Shown in pieces: positions 39,942 through 49,411 of a DNA stretch of 64,000 bases. The stretch is from NCBI RefSeq assembly GCF_000317125.1, contig NC_019695.1:1290336-1354335 (forward strand). Reading direction: 5' to 3'. The DNA comes from Chroococcidiopsis thermalis PCC 7203. GTDB lineage: Bacteria > Cyanobacteriota > Cyanobacteriia > Cyanobacteriales > Chroococcidiopsidaceae. The notes under the pieces were generated by a model. It was not told where the DNA came from, did not search any database, and saw only the letters and a list, made by a program, of their open reading frames with translations. The first letter of the stretch is position 1. Each line of letters begins with the position of its first letter. The position numbers and the translations under genes were made by a program.

Positions 39942-41087
39942 TCAGTTCATTTCGATCCCAACAGAGCAAATTTTAGCGATCGCCCCTACGACTCGCTCTA
40001 AATCCTCGTTGGTTAAATTAGAGCCAGAGGGAAGGCACAGACCGCAAGCAAACAGCTCTTCCGCTACCTCACCTCCAACTGTCTCGTATTGGGCAAAAGC
40101 AGGTTGGAGGTGAAGTGGTTTCCAAACTGGGCGAGTCTCAATGTGCTGCTGAGCGAGGATTTTACGGACTTGTTCTCTATCTGCACCGAAAATATGAGGA
40201 TTGATTGTCATGCAGCTCAACCAGCGCGTGGCGCGACCGTAACTCGCTTCTGGCATAAATGAGATTCCTGGCAATTCGCCCAAAGCTTGCCGATAAACTT
40301 CAAAGTTACGCCTTCTAGCTTGTACCCGTTGCTCCAGGACTTGCAATTGACCTCGACCAATTCCCGCCAATACATTGCTCAGCCGATAGTTGTAACCGAT
40401 TTCTGAGTGTTGGTAGTGGGGCGCTGGATCGCGTGCTTGAGTGGAGAGAAATCTGGCTTTGATGACAATTTCTGGCTCGTTGGAAACCAACATTCCACCT
40501 CCAGATGTCGTAATGATTTTATTACCGTTAAAAGAAAAAATGCCAATTTTACCGAAACTTCCGGGCGATCGCCCCTTGTAAGTTGCTCCTAGAGATTCAG
40601 CTGCATCTTCAATCAACGCTACTTCGTAGCGGTTGCAGGCTGCTAAAATCGGGTCAATGTCAGCACTTTGACCGTATAGGTGAACGACAACTACGGCTTT
40701 AGGTAATTTACCTAACCGCGCCCGTTTGTCCAAGGCTGCTTGTAACAATTCGGGGTTCATATTCCACGAAGTGCGATCGCTGTCAATGAAGACAGGTTTT
40801 GCACCTAAATAGACGATGGGGTTGGCTGAAGCCGCAAAAGTGAGTGTCGAGCAAAATACCTCATCTCCAGACTCCACTCCAACTAACTGCAAGGCTAGGT
40901 GTAAAGCCGCCGTGCCAGATACTACAGCAGCAGCATGATTGACACCAATTACATGACAAAATTCTTGTTCAAAAGCTTCTAAATGGGGACCAACGGGAGC
41001 AATCCAATTCGTATCAAATGCTTCTTTGACATACTCAATCTCTTCCCCGCTCATATGAGGAATAGAAAGCAGGATCGGTTTAATCAT
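39942..41087 (-). CDS. DegT/DnrJ/EryC1/StrS aminotransferase
   Basis: A 381-residue PLP enzyme of the sugar aminotransferase family (PglE/EpsN-like). Landmarks are LSIPHMSGEEIEYVKEAFDT at the start, VVSGTAALHLALQLVG, ALIEDAAESLGATYKGR, and the PLP lysine in FSFNGNKIITTSGGG. It puts an amino group on a UDP-keto-sugar, giving for example a bacillosamine- or QuiNAc4N-type sugar. Together with the FemAB-like and methyltransferase genes to the right it may make a modified amino sugar. Gene end is convergent with wzc. Confidence 0.93.
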   Translation of the reverse strand: MIKPILLSIPHMSGEEIEYVKEAFDTNWIAPVGPHLEAFEQEFCHVIGVNHAAAVVSGTAALHLALQLVGVESGDEVFCSTLTFAASANPIVYLGAKPVFIDSDRTSWNMNPELLQAALDKRARLGKLPKAVVVVHLYGQSADIDPILAACNRYEVALIEDAAESLGATYKGRSPGSFGKIGIFSFNGNKIITTSGGGMLVSNEPEIVIKARFLSTQARDPAPHYQHSEIGYNYRLSNVLAGIGRGQLQVLEQRVQARRRNFEVYRQALGELPGISFMPEASYGRATRWLSCMTINPHIFGADREQVRKILAQQHIETRPVWKPLHLQPAFAQYETVGGEVAEELFACGLCLPSGSNLTNEDLERVVGAIAKICSVGIEMN

Positions 41088-41396
41088 TTTAATAGTAATA
41101 TTACTATTTGTTGCAAAAAATATTATTCCATTTTAACAATAAAGTTATTTTATCGCTATACTTAACTTCTCGTATTATTTGTTGTGTTAGTATTGATATG
41201 TATAATTTAAACCGATTTAAATGTAAGCTTTTTTACACGGCTAAGAGCTTGGACTTTTTTCTCAGATAGTCATATTTATTCGTTGCCAATAGAGAATTTT
41301 AGTCACGCTAAATCTTGAACTTGCATTTGAAAAAGCAGTTACATTTGACTGATTTATGTCTTAGCTTCAACGATTAAGTTCAAACAAATATAAACT
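41088..41396. other. AT-rich intergenic region, no gene seen
   Basis: About 309 bases, mostly A and T, between the start of the aminotransferase and the end of the methyltransferase gene. It holds the aminotransferase promoter region and no recognisable gene, RNA or repeat. Confidence 0.6.
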
Positions 41397-42158
41397 TTAT
41401 TTTGTACAAACGAAATATAAACCACCTGCTAAAGGTTGTCTTGCTAATTCTTCTACGCTTGTACACATACTATCTCCTTCAATTTGGGCAGAAGAACCAA
41501 CAGCAGTGACTTCAAAACCAACAGTTTTCAATAGTCGTTCTACTTCTTGTGGTCTATACCAATACACGTAAGGTTCGCGATCTAGTAAAGCAGAAAGATT
41601 CCACTTTCCTCCTAATTTAAGCCAAGGCAGATACTGAAGAGAAAGACTTTTAGCCTGCAAGCTACGCAAAATACGTAAATAGACTAAATACGGTTTGTAG
41701 ATTAAAGTCTGCGCTCTCACTTCAAAGCAAAGAAATGAAAATAGTGCTGTACCACCTGGTTTTAGAATACGATATGCCTCTTCAAAAGCTTTTAGCTTTG
41801 CTTGGTCTCCATCTATAGAGCTGATGATTTGTTGGAGATATAAGATCTGAGCAAAGCTATCATCGACATAACTTAGTTTGGTGGCATCTTCTACTTCAAA
41901 AGTAATTTCGCTTGAAGGATCTTTTTGCTTTGCTTGCTCAATAAATTCAGGTACATAATCGTAACCTATGAGAGAAGTAAAGCCCATCCTTCTCATCTCT
42001 AGTAAAATTCTACCTCCTGCTGTCCCTGCTTCTACTGTCTTTAAATGTTTATCTAAGTAGTTATCAATTAAATACTTTTCTTCAAATTTTAGACCTTTTC
42101 CATATGCCCAAGTATTAAATTCTTCAGTAGATTGATAAATTTTCTTATTGTCGAGCAT
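41397..42158 (-). CDS. SAM-dependent class I methyltransferase
   Basis: Start chosen at ATG 42158, with AAAGGAG upstream, giving 253 residues; an earlier in-frame ATG would overlap the previous gene by 65 bases. The SAM-binding loop reads VEAGTAGGRILLEMRRMG, and the next acidic residue lies in GYDYVPEF. SYVDDSFAQILYLQQIISSI and RILKPGGTALFSFLCFE are the usual motifs IV and post-VI. The acceptor is unknown, probably a sugar or sugar-bound group in the exopolysaccharide path. It follows two FemAB-like genes on the same strand. Confidence 0.88.
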   Translation of the reverse strand: MLDNKKIYQSTEEFNTWAYGKGLKFEEKYLIDNYLDKHLKTVEAGTAGGRILLEMRRMGFTSLIGYDYVPEFIEQAKQKDPSSEITFEVEDATKLSYVDDSFAQILYLQQIISSIDGDQAKLKAFEEAYRILKPGGTALFSFLCFEVRAQTLIYKPYLVYLRILRSLQAKSLSLQYLPWLKLGGKWNLSALLDREPYVYWYRPQEVERLLKTVGFEVTAVGSSAQIEGDSMCTSVEELARQPLAGGLYFVCTK

Positions 42159-42183
42159 AAATAAATTTCTCCTTTCGATTTTT

Positions 42184-43263
42184 TTAAATTTGAGAGGAAC
42201 GATACGCTGGAAAGAAACTTGTCTTAAGTAGTTGTTCGGATTCAACATTCAGTTTCTTCGCTTGTAGCTCTACTAAATATTGATACTTATCTGCATCTGC
42301 GATCGAACGCAATGTCAAAAAATTATGCTTCAGTTTAGAAAAACCCGCTTTAAAGTGGTGTAAGCTATCTTTGGTACCTCCAACACCACCCCCTAGTTGA
42401 AAAATTTTGTTACCCCGTTCCTTAGCCCAGAACCGCACGCGATCGAATAAGAGTTTGCTGGGAGATTGTTTGAGGAAATCGGTTTTAGTCCCTCCTAAAT
42501 GGTATTGCACTATCCCACAAATTTCTGTGAAGATGCCAGCACAAACAATTTGGTTATCGAATTCTACAATACCAAGGTGAATGTTTTCATGTAGATTAGC
42601 TAGCTCGGTAAAATAATCATAGCCAAAATAATACATTGGCTTCGCAGTTACGCGATTCATTGTTTCTTCATAGATAGAAATAAAGTCTTTTATGTAATCT
42701 TCGTACCTTACTATCTTAGCGGTAAATCCAGCACGTCTACAGCGATTGATATGAGTGCGATGTTCAGAACGAGTTTGCTGCCAAATTTCTGCTTCAGAAA
42801 GCATGAGATTTATAGATACAGTCTCTCCAGTTATTTGACAAATTTGAGGAGGTAAGATTTGTTCAAAGCCGTAATTGAGTATGGGGTGTAGGCGAAAGAA
42901 CGCCGAACAGATGTTTTTCGATCGCAATACCTTCGCCAAATAAGATACGGCTAAATTTAAAAATTCTCCTTGTCCAAATGCTGCATCACTCAGCAAAATT
43001 CCAGGATAACCGTAGGGAGAGATTGCATCAAATATTTCTTCATGGTGTGGAGCGTTTTGATATAAGTCCTGACAGCTACGTATTAAGTAAGGAATAAGAA
43101 ATATTTTGTCCTCTTGAGTAATTAAAATTGCTTCTGGAATAGTTTGAGTTCTAATTGCCTCAAGCTTGAGATATTCTGGTAAATGATAAATATCATGCCT
43201 GAGTTTTTGTAATGTCTGAGACCATAATGGGTCATGTGGTTTGATAACCTGAAGATCGAGCAT
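42184..43263 (-). CDS. FemAB-like GNAT-fold transferase (copy B)
   Basis: A 359-residue protein with two GNAT-like halves typical of the FemAB/BioF2-like acyltransferases of polysaccharide loci. It shares with its upstream neighbour the pattern PLW, LRHDIYHLPEYLKLE, ISPYGYPGILLSDAA, FFRLHP, MNRVTAKPMYYFG, YHLGGTKTDFLKQSPSKLLF and LGGGVGGTKDSLHHFKAGFS. These enzymes move aminoacyl or acyl groups onto amino sugars; the substrate is unknown. The two genes lie 18 bases apart and clearly arose by tandem duplication. Confidence 0.85.
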   Translation of the reverse strand: MLDLQVIKPHDPLWSQTLQKLRHDIYHLPEYLKLEAIRTQTIPEAILITQEDKIFLIPYLIRSCQDLYQNAPHHEEIFDAISPYGYPGILLSDAAFGQGEFLNLAVSYLAKVLRSKNICSAFFRLHPILNYGFEQILPPQICQITGETVSINLMLSEAEIWQQTRSEHRTHINRCRRAGFTAKIVRYEDYIKDFISIYEETMNRVTAKPMYYFGYDYFTELANLHENIHLGIVEFDNQIVCAGIFTEICGIVQYHLGGTKTDFLKQSPSKLLFDRVRFWAKERGNKIFQLGGGVGGTKDSLHHFKAGFSKLKHNFLTLRSIADADKYQYLVELQAKKLNVESEQLLKTSFFPAYRSSQI

Positions 43264-43281
43264 GAGTCTTTGAACTGTGCT

Positions 43282-44358
43282 TTAACTGTAAGAACGATAG
43301 ACAGGAAAAAAGTCTGAGCTAAGTAGTGCTTCAGCTTGAGTATTTAAGACTTTCGCCCGTAAATTGACTAGATGATAGTACTTTTCTTCGTTTGTAATTA
43401 GTTTTAAAGTCAGAAAATCGTGTTTCTGCCTGGAAAACCCTGACTTGAAAGTATAGAGGCTGTCTGTAGTCGAACCCCCCACTCCGCCTCCTATATGTAG
43501 AAATTCATTCCCACGCTCTTTAGCCCAAAGGCGCACGTAATGTAAGAGAAAATTAAAAGGGGATTGGTGTAAATATTTGGTTTTCGTTCCTCCCAAATGA
43601 GCTTGAACAATACCATAACATTCAAAAAATAAGCTAGCACATGCGATTTCGTTATCGACTTCTACGATACCTAAATGAATGTTCTCTCCTAGTGACAATA
43701 AATCCTCAAAGTAAGCGCGGCTAAAGTAATAAAATTGCCTAGCATTGACTCGATTCATTGTCTCTTCGTAAATAGCAATAAATTCGTCAATATATTGCCT
43801 AAACTCGACCATTTTGCCAGTGAAACCTAGTCGCTTGCACTTATTAATAGTGCTTTGATGTCCTTTTCTTGTGTGCGCCCAAATTTCCGATTCAGAGAGA
43901 GTAAGATTTATGGATACAGTTTTTCCACTATCAGTTAAATATTCTGAGGGAAAAATCTCCTTGAAGCGATCGCTCAAAAGGGGATGCAATCGCAAAAAAG
44001 CCGAACATACGTCGTTTTTCTGCAAAAAGTACTTCAACTCATGCAGAGCAAAATCTACAAACTTTGGCGTATTTGCCGCTGCTTCACTCAACAAAATGCC
44101 CGGATAGCCATAGGGAGAGACAATATCAAAGCATTCTTCTTCGAGCAATTCTTGTGGTATTACATCATTACACTGACGTAGTAAATAAGGTACGAAGAAA
44201 ATTTTATCACTATCAGTAACCAAAAAAGCATTAGCCATTGTTTCAGTTCTGTTTGACTCAATGCCGATGTACTCAGGTAGATGATAAACATCATGGCGGA
44301 GCTGTTGCAGAACTTTATGCCACAAGGGGTCTTGTGGATCGATGATTTGAATGTTCAT
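43282..44358 (-). CDS. FemAB-like GNAT-fold transferase (copy A)
   Basis: A 358-residue paralog of the gene at 42184, sharing the same motifs in the same order (LRHDVYHLPEYIGIE, VSPYGYPGILLSEAA, FLRLHPLL, MNRVNARQFYYFS, AHLGGTKTKYLHQSPFNFLL and IGGGVGGSTTDSLYTFKSGF). Conservation is strong in the predicted acyl-donor region near the C-terminus and weaker in the first half, which suggests different acceptors. It lies between the phytanoyl-CoA dioxygenase-like gene and its duplicate, all on the same strand. Confidence 0.85.
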   Translation of the reverse strand: MNIQIIDPQDPLWHKVLQQLRHDVYHLPEYIGIESNRTETMANAFLVTDSDKIFFVPYLLRQCNDVIPQELLEEECFDIVSPYGYPGILLSEAAANTPKFVDFALHELKYFLQKNDVCSAFLRLHPLLSDRFKEIFPSEYLTDSGKTVSINLTLSESEIWAHTRKGHQSTINKCKRLGFTGKMVEFRQYIDEFIAIYEETMNRVNARQFYYFSRAYFEDLLSLGENIHLGIVEVDNEIACASLFFECYGIVQAHLGGTKTKYLHQSPFNFLLHYVRLWAKERGNEFLHIGGGVGGSTTDSLYTFKSGFSRQKHDFLTLKLITNEEKYYHLVNLRAKVLNTQAEALLSSDFFPVYRSYS

Positions 44359-44422
44359 GTTTGTGCAAAAGTTACCAGAGCTACGACCGTGCCATATCAG
44401 AACTGATATCCTATCTGCGCGA

Positions 44423-45313
44423 TTAAGTCTCTATCTCCGACCAAAGTATGGGAAACACTGCTGGATCGCTAAAATCAGGATGACCGTTATGCAATTTGCG
44501 ACATAAGGCTTCGTAGCCGATATGAATTTGTTCCCCTTTCTGATTCCAAAAAGGTCGATAATGGTTGCCGTCGTCTTGCATATGAACTGCCATTGCTAGC
44601 CGCAAAGAGTCACTGTAATTGGGAGAGCTACCATGTATTGTCAGACAGTGATGAAAGCTAACTTGACCTTTTTGTAAGGTCATTGGCACTTTTGTAATTT
44701 GTTTTCCTTGCTGACGAAACTTTTCTTCCAACTCATTCAAGTTCGGGTCGAAAAAATTCTTCATCAAATGAGTATCTTTCCACTTGTGGCTACCATCAAT
44801 GACAATCAATGGACCGAGGGATTCGTCACAGTTCTGAAAAGGAATCCAGGCGGTGAGCAATTTGTCGGAACTGCAAGTAGACCAGTATGCTTTATCGGTG
44901 TGCCAGCCTACCACTCCGTTATGACTATCCTTAATTGTCGGTAGCTTACACAGCAGCGAATCAGCGAACAGTCGAATTCTTTTTGTTCTGGATAAACGCG
45001 CTGCGATCGCTGCAATAATTGGATAAAAGCCTAGTTCGTGGAGTTGCTTGTTTTGTAAGGAAACAAATTCGTTATTCCGAATGAAGCTTTTATCTTCCGG
45101 TTGCCAGTCACTATAAGCATTTTTTCCGAGCAGTGGAGTGTCTCGCTCTCCACGATAGTATCTTTCACTACCTAAAATTGCTGTGTCGAGCAGTTCATCT
45201 GGGAGTATCTGTTTTGAAATATACCAGCCATGTTCTTCGTAGAAAGCAATATCTGCTTCTGTTGGTAGAAGCGCTAGCTGTTCTTCCGAAAGCCGGAAGG
45301 CACAAGTTTCCAT
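44423..45313 (-). CDS. Phytanoyl-CoA dioxygenase (PhyH)-family Fe(II)/2-oxoglutarate oxygenase
   Basis: A 296-residue enzyme. The iron-binding facial triad is suggested by H and D in VVGWHTDKAYW and the distal His in CLTIHGSSPNYS, followed by Arg in SLRLAMAVHMQ for 2-oxoglutarate. The rest (PLIVIDGSHKWKDTH) is also typical of PhyH proteins. In bacterial glycan and natural-product loci such enzymes hydroxylate sugars, acyl chains or amino acids. The substrate here is unknown; position suggests tailoring of the group added by the FemAB-like transferases. Confidence 0.88.
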   Translation of the reverse strand: METCAFRLSEEQLALLPTEADIAFYEEHGWYISKQILPDELLDTAILGSERYYRGERDTPLLGKNAYSDWQPEDKSFIRNNEFVSLQNKQLHELGFYPIIAAIAARLSRTKRIRLFADSLLCKLPTIKDSHNGVVGWHTDKAYWSTCSSDKLLTAWIPFQNCDESLGPLIVIDGSHKWKDTHLMKNFFDPNLNELEEKFRQQGKQITKVPMTLQKGQVSFHHCLTIHGSSPNYSDSLRLAMAVHMQDDGNHYRPFWNQKGEQIHIGYEALCRKLHNGHPDFSDPAVFPILWSEIET

Positions 45314-45343
45314 TTGCGATCGCTCCTTATAATTGTCTAATCA

Positions 45344-45979
45344 TTAGGATGACAACTTATTTCCTGGACCTTTGAATTCTTCTGATGTGGTGTAACCTTC
45401 TTGATTAATTCCCTCTTGTTGCAGAACTTTAAACACGGTCAGAAATAAAATTTTTAAATCCAGCCACAAACTCCAGTTATCGACATACCAAACGTCGAGG
45501 ACAAATTTCTCTTCCCAAGTGATGGCGTTGCGACCATTGATTTGAGCCAAACCCGTAATGCCTGGTTTCACTTCATGACGGCGAGCTTGTTCTGTAGTAT
45601 AACGGTCGAGATACTTTACCAATAAGGGGCGGGGACCAATGAAACTCATGTCGCCTTTGAGAACGTTCCACAGTTGGGGCAGTTCGTCAAGGCTAGTTTG
45701 CCGCAGAAATTGACCGAAAGTCGTCAGGCGCTGTTCGTCAGGAAGTAAGTTTCCTTGTGTGTCTTGCTCGTCGGTCATGGTACGAAACTTGTAAAAGTTG
45801 AAAATATTACCGTCTTTACCTGGACGGGGTTGAGTGAAAATAACTGGAGAACCCATGCGAAAGTGAATGGCGATCGCAACACAAATAACTATAGGAGACA
45901 AGACGATCAGCGCGATCGCGGCAACAAAGCGATCGAGCAACAATTTAACTAATCGGCTTAACTGCTTGAGCCTGCGCAT
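45344..45979 (-). CDS. Undecaprenyl-phosphate sugar phosphotransferase (PglC/WcaJ C-terminal type)
   Basis: A 211-residue monotopic phosphoglycosyltransferase with the short form of the bacterial sugar transferase domain. One re-entrant hydrophobic helix (VAAIALIVLSPIVICVAIAI, about 18-37) is followed by the motifs FYKFRTMTDEQD (catalytic Asp-Glu type), LDELPQLWNVLKGDMSFIGP, RPLL and KPGITGLAQINGRN. It moves a sugar-1-phosphate from a UDP-sugar to the lipid carrier and so starts the repeat unit. A second, unrelated initiator is encoded at 47160. Confidence 0.93.
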   Translation of the reverse strand: MRRLKQLSRLVKLLLDRFVAAIALIVLSPIVICVAIAIHFRMGSPVIFTQPRPGKDGNIFNFYKFRTMTDEQDTQGNLLPDEQRLTTFGQFLRQTSLDELPQLWNVLKGDMSFIGPRPLLVKYLDRYTTEQARRHEVKPGITGLAQINGRNAITWEEKFVLDVWYVDNWSLWLDLKILFLTVFKVLQQEGINQEGYTTSEEFKGPGNKLSS

Positions 45980-46141
45980 AAATAACAGCAGATTTACTTG
46001 AGTAGACGAAATAAATAATTAGGTATGATTTCTTCTGTCCGAACTGTAACAGAGTTTTTCTTATATTACAGTTTTTTAAGTAAAAAATAGTACTCTGTTA
46101 CCTGATGGATTGTGCTATCGCCGTAAATGACGGGACTCAGT

Positions 46142-47119
46142 ATGAACGCGATTTTGGTTACTGGAGCCACTGGCTTTGTTGCTAGCCATTTGCTACCCAG
46201 ACTGCTGCAAGAGAAATTGCAGATTGTGGCAGCTGTACGAAACGATTCTGCACGACTGCCAGCCAACGTTACAGCCGTAAAAGTTGGTAATATTGACAGT
46301 AATACTGATTGGCATTCGGCTTTAAAGGGTATAGATATAGTCGTTCACCTAGCAGCACGCGCCCATATTCTTCAAGATAAAGCGTCCGATCCAGAAGCAG
46401 AGTTTTTGAGTGTCAATACCGAGGGAACGGTCAATCTAGTCAAGCAATCGATCGCCGCAGGGGTGAAGCGGTTCGTATTCGTAAGTTCGATTGGAGCAAT
46501 GACCTCAAGTAGCGATCGCCCCCTCACGGAAAGTTCGCCCTGTCAACCAGATACGCCCTACGGTCGCAGCAAACTGCAAGCAGAACAAGCCATAGTACAG
46601 CTTGCTAGTCAAAGTGCTATGACTTGGACAATTTTACGTCCGCCTCTAGTTTATGGTGCGGGAAATCCTGGTAATATGGAACGGTTAATTAAACTCGTTC
46701 AAACAGGTTTACCACTGCCATTTGGTGCAGTTAAAAATCGTCGCAGTTTAATTTATGTGGGAAATTTAGTAGATGCGATCGCCTCTACCCTGAACCATCC
46801 CCAAGCAGCAAATCAAACATTTTTAGTCAGCGATGGAGAGGATCTTTCCACACCAGAATTAATTCAAAAAATTGCCGTCAACTTAAAGCACCCATGTAAC
46901 ATGCTGTCAGTTCCTCCAAGTTGGTTGCAACTGGGAGGAAAATTAGGCGATACCGTACAGAATGTTAGTAAAAAACAATTGCCTCTCAACACATCGACTA
47001 TCGATCGCCTGCTAGGAAGTTTAGCAATTGATAGCAGTTACATTCAGAAGACTCTGAACTGGCAACCCCCCTTTACAGTTGATGCAGGTTTAGCACAAAT
47101 GCTGCGATCGCCAACTTGA
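46142..47119 (+). CDS. NAD-dependent epimerase/dehydratase (UDP-sugar, WbpV-like)
   Basis: Start chosen at ATG 46142 (MNAILVTGATGFVASHLLPR), 325 residues; an ATG five codons earlier is also in frame. The Rossmann motif VTGATGFVASH, the catalytic YxxxK in PYGRSKLQAEQ and Ser in FVSSIGAM are all there. It probably converts a UDP-HexNAc (for instance to UDP-4-keto-6-deoxy or by C4 epimerisation) as a substrate for the lipid-carrier transferase immediately downstream, as in WbpV-WbpL pairs. The two genes are 40 bases apart. Confidence 0.88.
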   Translation: MNAILVTGATGFVASHLLPRLLQEKLQIVAAVRNDSARLPANVTAVKVGNIDSNTDWHSALKGIDIVVHLAARAHILQDKASDPEAEFLSVNTEGTVNLVKQSIAAGVKRFVFVSSIGAMTSSSDRPLTESSPCQPDTPYGRSKLQAEQAIVQLASQSAMTWTILRPPLVYGAGNPGNMERLIKLVQTGLPLPFGAVKNRRSLIYVGNLVDAIASTLNHPQAANQTFLVSDGEDLSTPELIQKIAVNLKHPCNMLSVPPSWLQLGGKLGDTVQNVSKKQLPLNTSTIDRLLGSLAIDSSYIQKTLNWQPPFTVDAGLAQMLRSPT

Positions 47120-47159
47120 CATACAGCAAATATGCTTTAATGGTTCTTCTTTACAGAAT

Positions 47160-48173
47160 ATGACTACCATGCCTTCGATCGTGTTGTCGGTCTTCAGCTT
47201 TGGAATTAGTTTCCTGACCGTGAATTTGATTAGACAGCGCTTTCGGCAGAGCTTACTAGATATTCCGAACGAGCGCAGTTCTCACACCCAGCCTACTCCC
47301 CGTGGTGGCGGCTTAGGATTTATTATTGCCTTCGCCATTACGAGTGCGATTGCTATGGGAAATAACTATGTTCATCTGTTTGCAGACGTACCATTAAATC
47401 TTAATTTAGTAATCGTCTGGTTAATACTAATTCCACTAGCTATTGTCGGAATTATTGACGATCGCAGTAACGTTCCCGCAGGCATTCGTTATTTGGTTCA
47501 GTTGGCTGCTGCTGGAGTTGCAGTGACTTATTTTGGTGCTTTTCCTCAGCCTTGGCTGTCGCAGTTTGGAGTTGTCGGGAGTATCGTAGCAATTGTTCTC
47601 ACTGCAATTGGTATGACAGCGATCGTCAACTTCTACAACTTTATGGATGGGTTAGATGGAATCGTAGCTGGAACGAGTGCGATTCAATTAGGTTTTTTTG
47701 CCTTTTACCTACATCAACCCCTGTTGTGGTTTCTTGTAGCAGCGCTCGTAGGCTTTCTGTGGTGGAACTGGTCGCCAGCCAAGATCTTTATGGGCGATGC
47801 AGGTAGTACTGTTTTAGGTGCTACAGTAGCGATCGCTTTACTCAATGCTGGCGATAGCGCAGTACAGGCTTGGTCAGCCTTGGCTGTAACTCTCCCACTG
47901 GTAGGAGATGCAATTTATACGATCGTGCGTCGCCTCTTAAAGCGAGAAAATATTTTTCAAGCACATCGCAGTCATCTATATCAAAGACTACAGCAATCTG
48001 GTTGGTCGCATGGACGGGTTGCCGCTACGTATATGGGAATAACGCTCGCGATCGCGTTAGTTGTAGGATTTTATGGCTTAAAGGGTGCGATCGTGGGTGC
48101 GATCGGTACGGTAGCGGCGGGATTAGGCGGCGAAATTTATATGCGATCGCGCCCGATCAAGCAGGGGTCTTAA
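47160..48173 (+). CDS. Polytopic UDP-HexNAc:polyprenol-phosphate transferase (MraY/WecA/WbpL family)
   Basis: A 337-residue membrane protein with about ten hydrophobic segments. The family motifs RSSHTQPTPRGGGLGF, GIIDDRSNVPAG, VNFYNFMDGLDGI, and FMGDAGSTVLG are seen. AHRSHLYQRL near the C-terminus is the H-rich cytoplasmic loop. It transfers HexNAc-1-phosphate to undecaprenyl phosphate. It overlaps the convergent glycosyltransferase gene by 17 bases. This is the second initiator enzyme of the locus, of a different fold from that at 45344. Confidence 0.93.
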   Translation: MTTMPSIVLSVFSFGISFLTVNLIRQRFRQSLLDIPNERSSHTQPTPRGGGLGFIIAFAITSAIAMGNNYVHLFADVPLNLNLVIVWLILIPLAIVGIIDDRSNVPAGIRYLVQLAAAGVAVTYFGAFPQPWLSQFGVVGSIVAIVLTAIGMTAIVNFYNFMDGLDGIVAGTSAIQLGFFAFYLHQPLLWFLVAALVGFLWWNWSPAKIFMGDAGSTVLGATVAIALLNAGDSAVQAWSALAVTLPLVGDAIYTIVRRLLKRENIFQAHRSHLYQRLQQSGWSHGRVAATYMGITLAIALVVGFYGLKGAIVGAIGTVAAGLGGEIYMRSRPIKQGS

Positions 48174-49323
48174 CTTCGACAATTTTTTGCCCTAATGCTT
48201 CAGCATACAGTTGTTCGTACATTTCGATAATTTTTTGCAGCTCGTACTCATTCATCCGTTCTTTACCCCGTTGACCCATAAGCTTGACTTCTTCGGGGCG
48301 ATCGAGTATGTGAGCCATAGCTTCAGTCAATCCCTTTACATCCCCAACCTTGACCAAAAGACCGCAGCCTTCTGCAAGTAGATCTTGGATACCGCGAATT
48401 TTCGTGCCGATCGCCGGAGTTTCCAGACACAATGACTCCATAATGCTCCTCGGTAGTCCTTCCCGCTCAGAAGCAAGTACTGTAGCTACTGAAGCACGAA
48501 TCAAAGCAGGAATATCACGACGATAACCCAAAAAGTGTATTTGCTCGGCAATACCCAACTGGAATGCTAGCTGTTGTAATTTTGCCTGTTGCGGTCCGGT
48601 TCCAGCCAATGCCAAGTGTACGTCAGACCGTCTTAGCTGTGCCAATGCTTGCAAAATGTCTTGATGTCGCTTACCAGGGTTTAGTTCAGCAATTGATAGA
48701 AAAAGTGGTGCATTCGGTGCTAATCCTAACTCCTGGCGTACCATTTGGATTTCAGAATCGCTAACAAATTTGGAACTGTAGCGATCGCAATCTACTCCAA
48801 TTCCTGGAGTATAGCGGAGTCGCTCGTCAGGAACAATCTGATATCGCTTGGCGGCTGCTTCATCCTCTCGGTTGATAACTATTAAGTAATCTGTCCAGGC
48901 TCCAGCCAGCTTCTCTAGGGACAGAAAAGCGGCATTTTTTAACAGCTTCCCACCGCGATAAAAGTGAAAACCATGAGCAGTGTAAATCACCTTCGGCTGA
49001 CCCCGCTTTCTTAAATTCTTGAGAGCATATCGAGTCACAAAAGCCGCTACTGGAGTATGCACGTGAACTAGATCGTATCCTTCTTGCTCTACCACTTGTC
49101 GAATTTGTTGTGGAGCAACCATGAGATTTTGAAGTTGAAGAGGGTTGCGCGACCATTCTACTTCCCAGACGCGATCGAAAGCTTCCAAGCAATTCGTATT
49201 AGTTGAGATGCCTTGTGCCATTGCATCCACTCGCCAGCCTTTAGTGCGGAAATAGTGAACATAAGGGAAGAGAAAGGCATCAATCGTAGCTGGTACAGTG
49301 GTAACAATTAATAGTTTATTCAT
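48157..49323 (-). CDS. Glycosyltransferase family 4
   Basis: A 388-residue GT-B fold enzyme. The N-terminal half has VTTVPATIDAFLFPYVHYFR and YDLVHVHTPVAAFV with TAHGFHFYRGG. The C-terminal donor half has FLSIAELNPGKRHQDILQAL, LALAGTGPQQAKL, FLGYRRDIPALIRASV and the retaining GT4 pattern SEREGLPRSIMESLCLETPA. It probably adds a sugar to the lipid-linked repeat unit in the cytoplasm. Its end overlaps the convergent WbpL-like gene by 17 bases. Confidence 0.93.
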   Translation of the reverse strand: MNKLLIVTTVPATIDAFLFPYVHYFRTKGWRVDAMAQGISTNTNCLEAFDRVWEVEWSRNPLQLQNLMVAPQQIRQVVEQEGYDLVHVHTPVAAFVTRYALKNLRKRGQPKVIYTAHGFHFYRGGKLLKNAAFLSLEKLAGAWTDYLIVINREDEAAAKRYQIVPDERLRYTPGIGVDCDRYSSKFVSDSEIQMVRQELGLAPNAPLFLSIAELNPGKRHQDILQALAQLRRSDVHLALAGTGPQQAKLQQLAFQLGIAEQIHFLGYRRDIPALIRASVATVLASEREGLPRSIMESLCLETPAIGTKIRGIQDLLAEGCGLLVKVGDVKGLTEAMAHILDRPEEVKLMGQRGKERMNEYELQKIIEMYEQLYAEALGQKIVEVKTPA

Positions 49324-49411
49324 ACTGAAATTATCTAAAATCTGTTAGTAACTTGAATAGGTTTTGGTTGAGAAAAATCTTTAATATAGACTTTAAGATT
49401 GAATTGAGCTA

